DNA of 64,000 nucleotides from an uncultured Eubacterium sp. (lineage in GTDB: Bacteria > Bacillota > Clostridia > Lachnospirales > Lachnospiraceae): contig USBB01000006.1 in assembly GCA_900552795.1 (NCBI GenBank), positions 23,959-87,958 of the forward strand, read 5' to 3'. Position numbers and translations under genes: made by a program. The notes below the pieces were generated by a model, which saw only the letters and a program-made list of their open reading frames with translations, was not told where the DNA came from and did no database searches. Shown here piece by piece: positions 62,745 to 64,000 of this stretch (position 1 is the stretch's first letter; each line of letters starts with the position of its first letter).

Positions 62745-64000
62745 CTACTTTGGCGTAACATTAATCCAGTTAAAGCTTCCTGTTCCTATCTGTTTTTTAT
62801 CTATTACGCCCACTGCACTAATAGACGCTGATTGCTTTGTGATATTTGCATCTTCGTTTATTGAATTATATTTTTCAATCCACCTATTACTCAATTCCAA
62901 TCCTGTTACAGTTCCTTTATTTAATGTGACAAAAATATATCTGTCATCCCCGCAAAATGTACTGAAACCGATACCATTCATCCTGCTTGACATACCATTT
63001 TCTTTAGCAAACTGCCTATTTATATCAAAATGTAATGTATCAACAAGTGTACCGTCCATGTCTATCACATACAGATAATTCCCTTGAACCTCTCCCGGCT
63101 TCGCAGCTTCACTTTCAGGGTCAATTCCTTCATATATATATAAATATTTACCGTCATACCCCTCCAAATTAGTAGACCAGGTGTCATTATTATGCTTTAA
63201 CGCATCAACAACAAAAAACTCATCACATTTTTTCGTATCAAAGTTTAATCTGTTCACTATAAACTCATTTTCGTCAGTAGATACAAAATAAACACTATTT
63301 GATTCATAATAAATATCCGAATGTTGTCCCCTGAATGCTACTTTGCCGCGTATATCTATTGCGTCACTCATTGAATCAAAGCAATTTTTCATCTCTCCCG
63401 ATTTCGTATCATAATAATCGTAAACATACTCTTCATCACCAATACTGTCCGAGCCAAAAAATCTTATATATATTCCATCATTAACAGCGTATATATCCAA
63501 ACCGACAGCATAACTATAACTAAACTCATAATTTTTTATATGCCTTGGAGGTTCTTTTTTCGTAAGAGAAGCTGCATACACTCTGAATCTGTCACCATCA
63601 GACACATAATAATATAATCTGCCGCCGGTCACTTTTGCCCCCTCTCTCACCGTGCAACCGTCAACCGATAATTCTGCCTGCGTTTTTTTATCTCTTCCAT
63701 TCTTATCATATGATACAAGTAAATCCTTTTCGCCTGTTCTTTCAATCATATACAGCCGCCCCTTGTAATACCATATACAATTCCCCACACATTCATTATC
63801 AGTAATATATGCATCACAATTCTCATCATCATGCTCGCAATTTAACTTAGAACATAGCGGTAATGAAGTCTGGTTTTTCATATCATAAAAGTATATAAAA
63901 TCATAATTAACATCATTTACCGGTGAATTTGATATGTAGTAATACCCATTCTCCGCCGCTGCTGTATTTTTAGCCATATAAAACTGCGATTCTTCATTAT
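62745..64000 (-). CDS. Tandem lipoprotein 2, cut by the window edge
   Basis: The visible part (about 417 residues) is a paralogue of the gene at 61113-62510. It has the same start of the mature domain (NGYYYISNSPVN), the Cys/His motif (LCSKLNCEHDDENCDAY) and an almost identical end (VIDKKQIGTGSFNWINVTPK), while the middle is more diverged. The signal peptide lies beyond position 64000. Only 234 nt separate it from its paralogue. It is a surface lipoprotein of unknown function. Confidence 0.8.
   Translation of the reverse strand, partial: NEESQFYMAKNTAAAENGYYYISNSPVNDVNYDFIYFYDMKNQTSLPLCSKLNCEHDDENCDAYITDNECVGNCIWYYKGRLYMIERTGEKDLLVSYDKNGRDKKTQAELSVDGCTVREGAKVTGGRLYYYVSDGDRFRVYAASLTKKEPPRHIKNYEFSYSYAVGLDIYAVNDGIYIRFFGSDSIGDEEYVYDYYDTKSGEMKNCFDSMSDAIDIRGKVAFRGQHSDIYYESNSVYFVSTDENEFIVNRLNFDTKKCDEFFVVDALKHNNDTWSTNLEGYDGKYLYIYEGIDPESEAAKPGEVQGNYLYVIDMDGTLVDTLHFDINRQFAKENGMSSRMNGIGFSTFCGDDRYIFVTLNKGTVTGLELSNRWIEKYNSINEDANITKQSASISAVGVIDKKQIGTGSFNWINVTPK

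Overview
This window reads as a low-GC (AT-rich) Firmicutes chromosome segment, most probably a Lachnospiraceae-type Clostridium relative. The reasons are the sporulation genes spmA, spmB and whiA, the uvrC-hprK-ROK kinase-murB-rapZ-whiA cluster, a large SRP RNA next to dnaX, a Tad/Flp pilus peptidase, a GH25 lysozyme, an iron-type alcohol dehydrogenase, and several proteins of families I know mainly from Lachnospiraceae (DUF5716, DUF6063, DUF6128 and DUF5685, named from memory). No rRNA, tRNA, CRISPR array, transposase or phage gene was recognised. Genus is not assigned.

Layout. 0-1 kb: the start of a TadZ-like pilus gene, a prepilin peptidase and a small DUF2508 protein. 1.2-4.6 kb: aquaporin, anchored GH25 lysozyme, spmB and spmA. 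4.6-7.6 kb: nudC and two P-loop metal-chaperone-like genes, one with a His-rich insert, probably one operon with spmAB. 7.8-11.8 kb: aroA, citrate synthase, a Cys-rich C_GCAxxG_C_C protein and a GNAT enzyme. 11.9-12.6 kb: an SDR oxidoreductase. 12.6-25.5 kb: one long leftward run with an ECF sigma factor, its anti-sigma-like partner, MoxR, DUF58, a membrane transglutaminase, uvrC, hprK, ROK kinase, murB, rapZ and whiA. 25.7-30.7 kb: alcohol dehydrogenase, MATE exporter and transketolase. 30.7-43.0 kb: a TPR/AAA protein, then a three-gene SMC-like complex (JetA/MukF-like, JetB/MukE-like and a 1504-residue MukB/JetC-like ATPase) directly downstream of dnaX-yaaK-recR. 43.3-43.6 kb: the large SRP RNA. 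43.7-49.1 kb: proA, tadA, a GNAT enzyme, a DUF6128-like protein, ksgA and tatD. 49.4-55.7 kb: a chemotaxis receptor, a small XRE regulator, metG and a DUF885 lipoprotein. 55.9-64 kb: a J-domain protein, a DUF5685 protein, a small acidic Cys/Tyr protein, a duplicated ABC-2-type permease, a lipoprotein, and two tandem paralogous lipoproteins, the last cut by the window edge.

Most leftward genes are tightly packed or overlapping, so translational coupling is likely. Many intrinsic terminators have long loops.

The most interesting items are these. (1) The JetABC-like condensin operon lacks a visible JetD nuclease and sits in a replication/recombination locus. (2) A dispersed leader element with a perfect or near-perfect palindrome, which also encodes a short peptide with its own SD and GTG start, lies upstream of the GH25, jetB-like and dnaX genes, with related SD/start cassettes elsewhere. 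(3) A G3E GTPase with a His-rich insert is paired with a G3E/DUF1980-like fusion. (4) The TPR/acidic/AAA protein has a degraded P-loop. (5) LytTR-like direct repeats lie upstream of the tandem lipoprotein genes.
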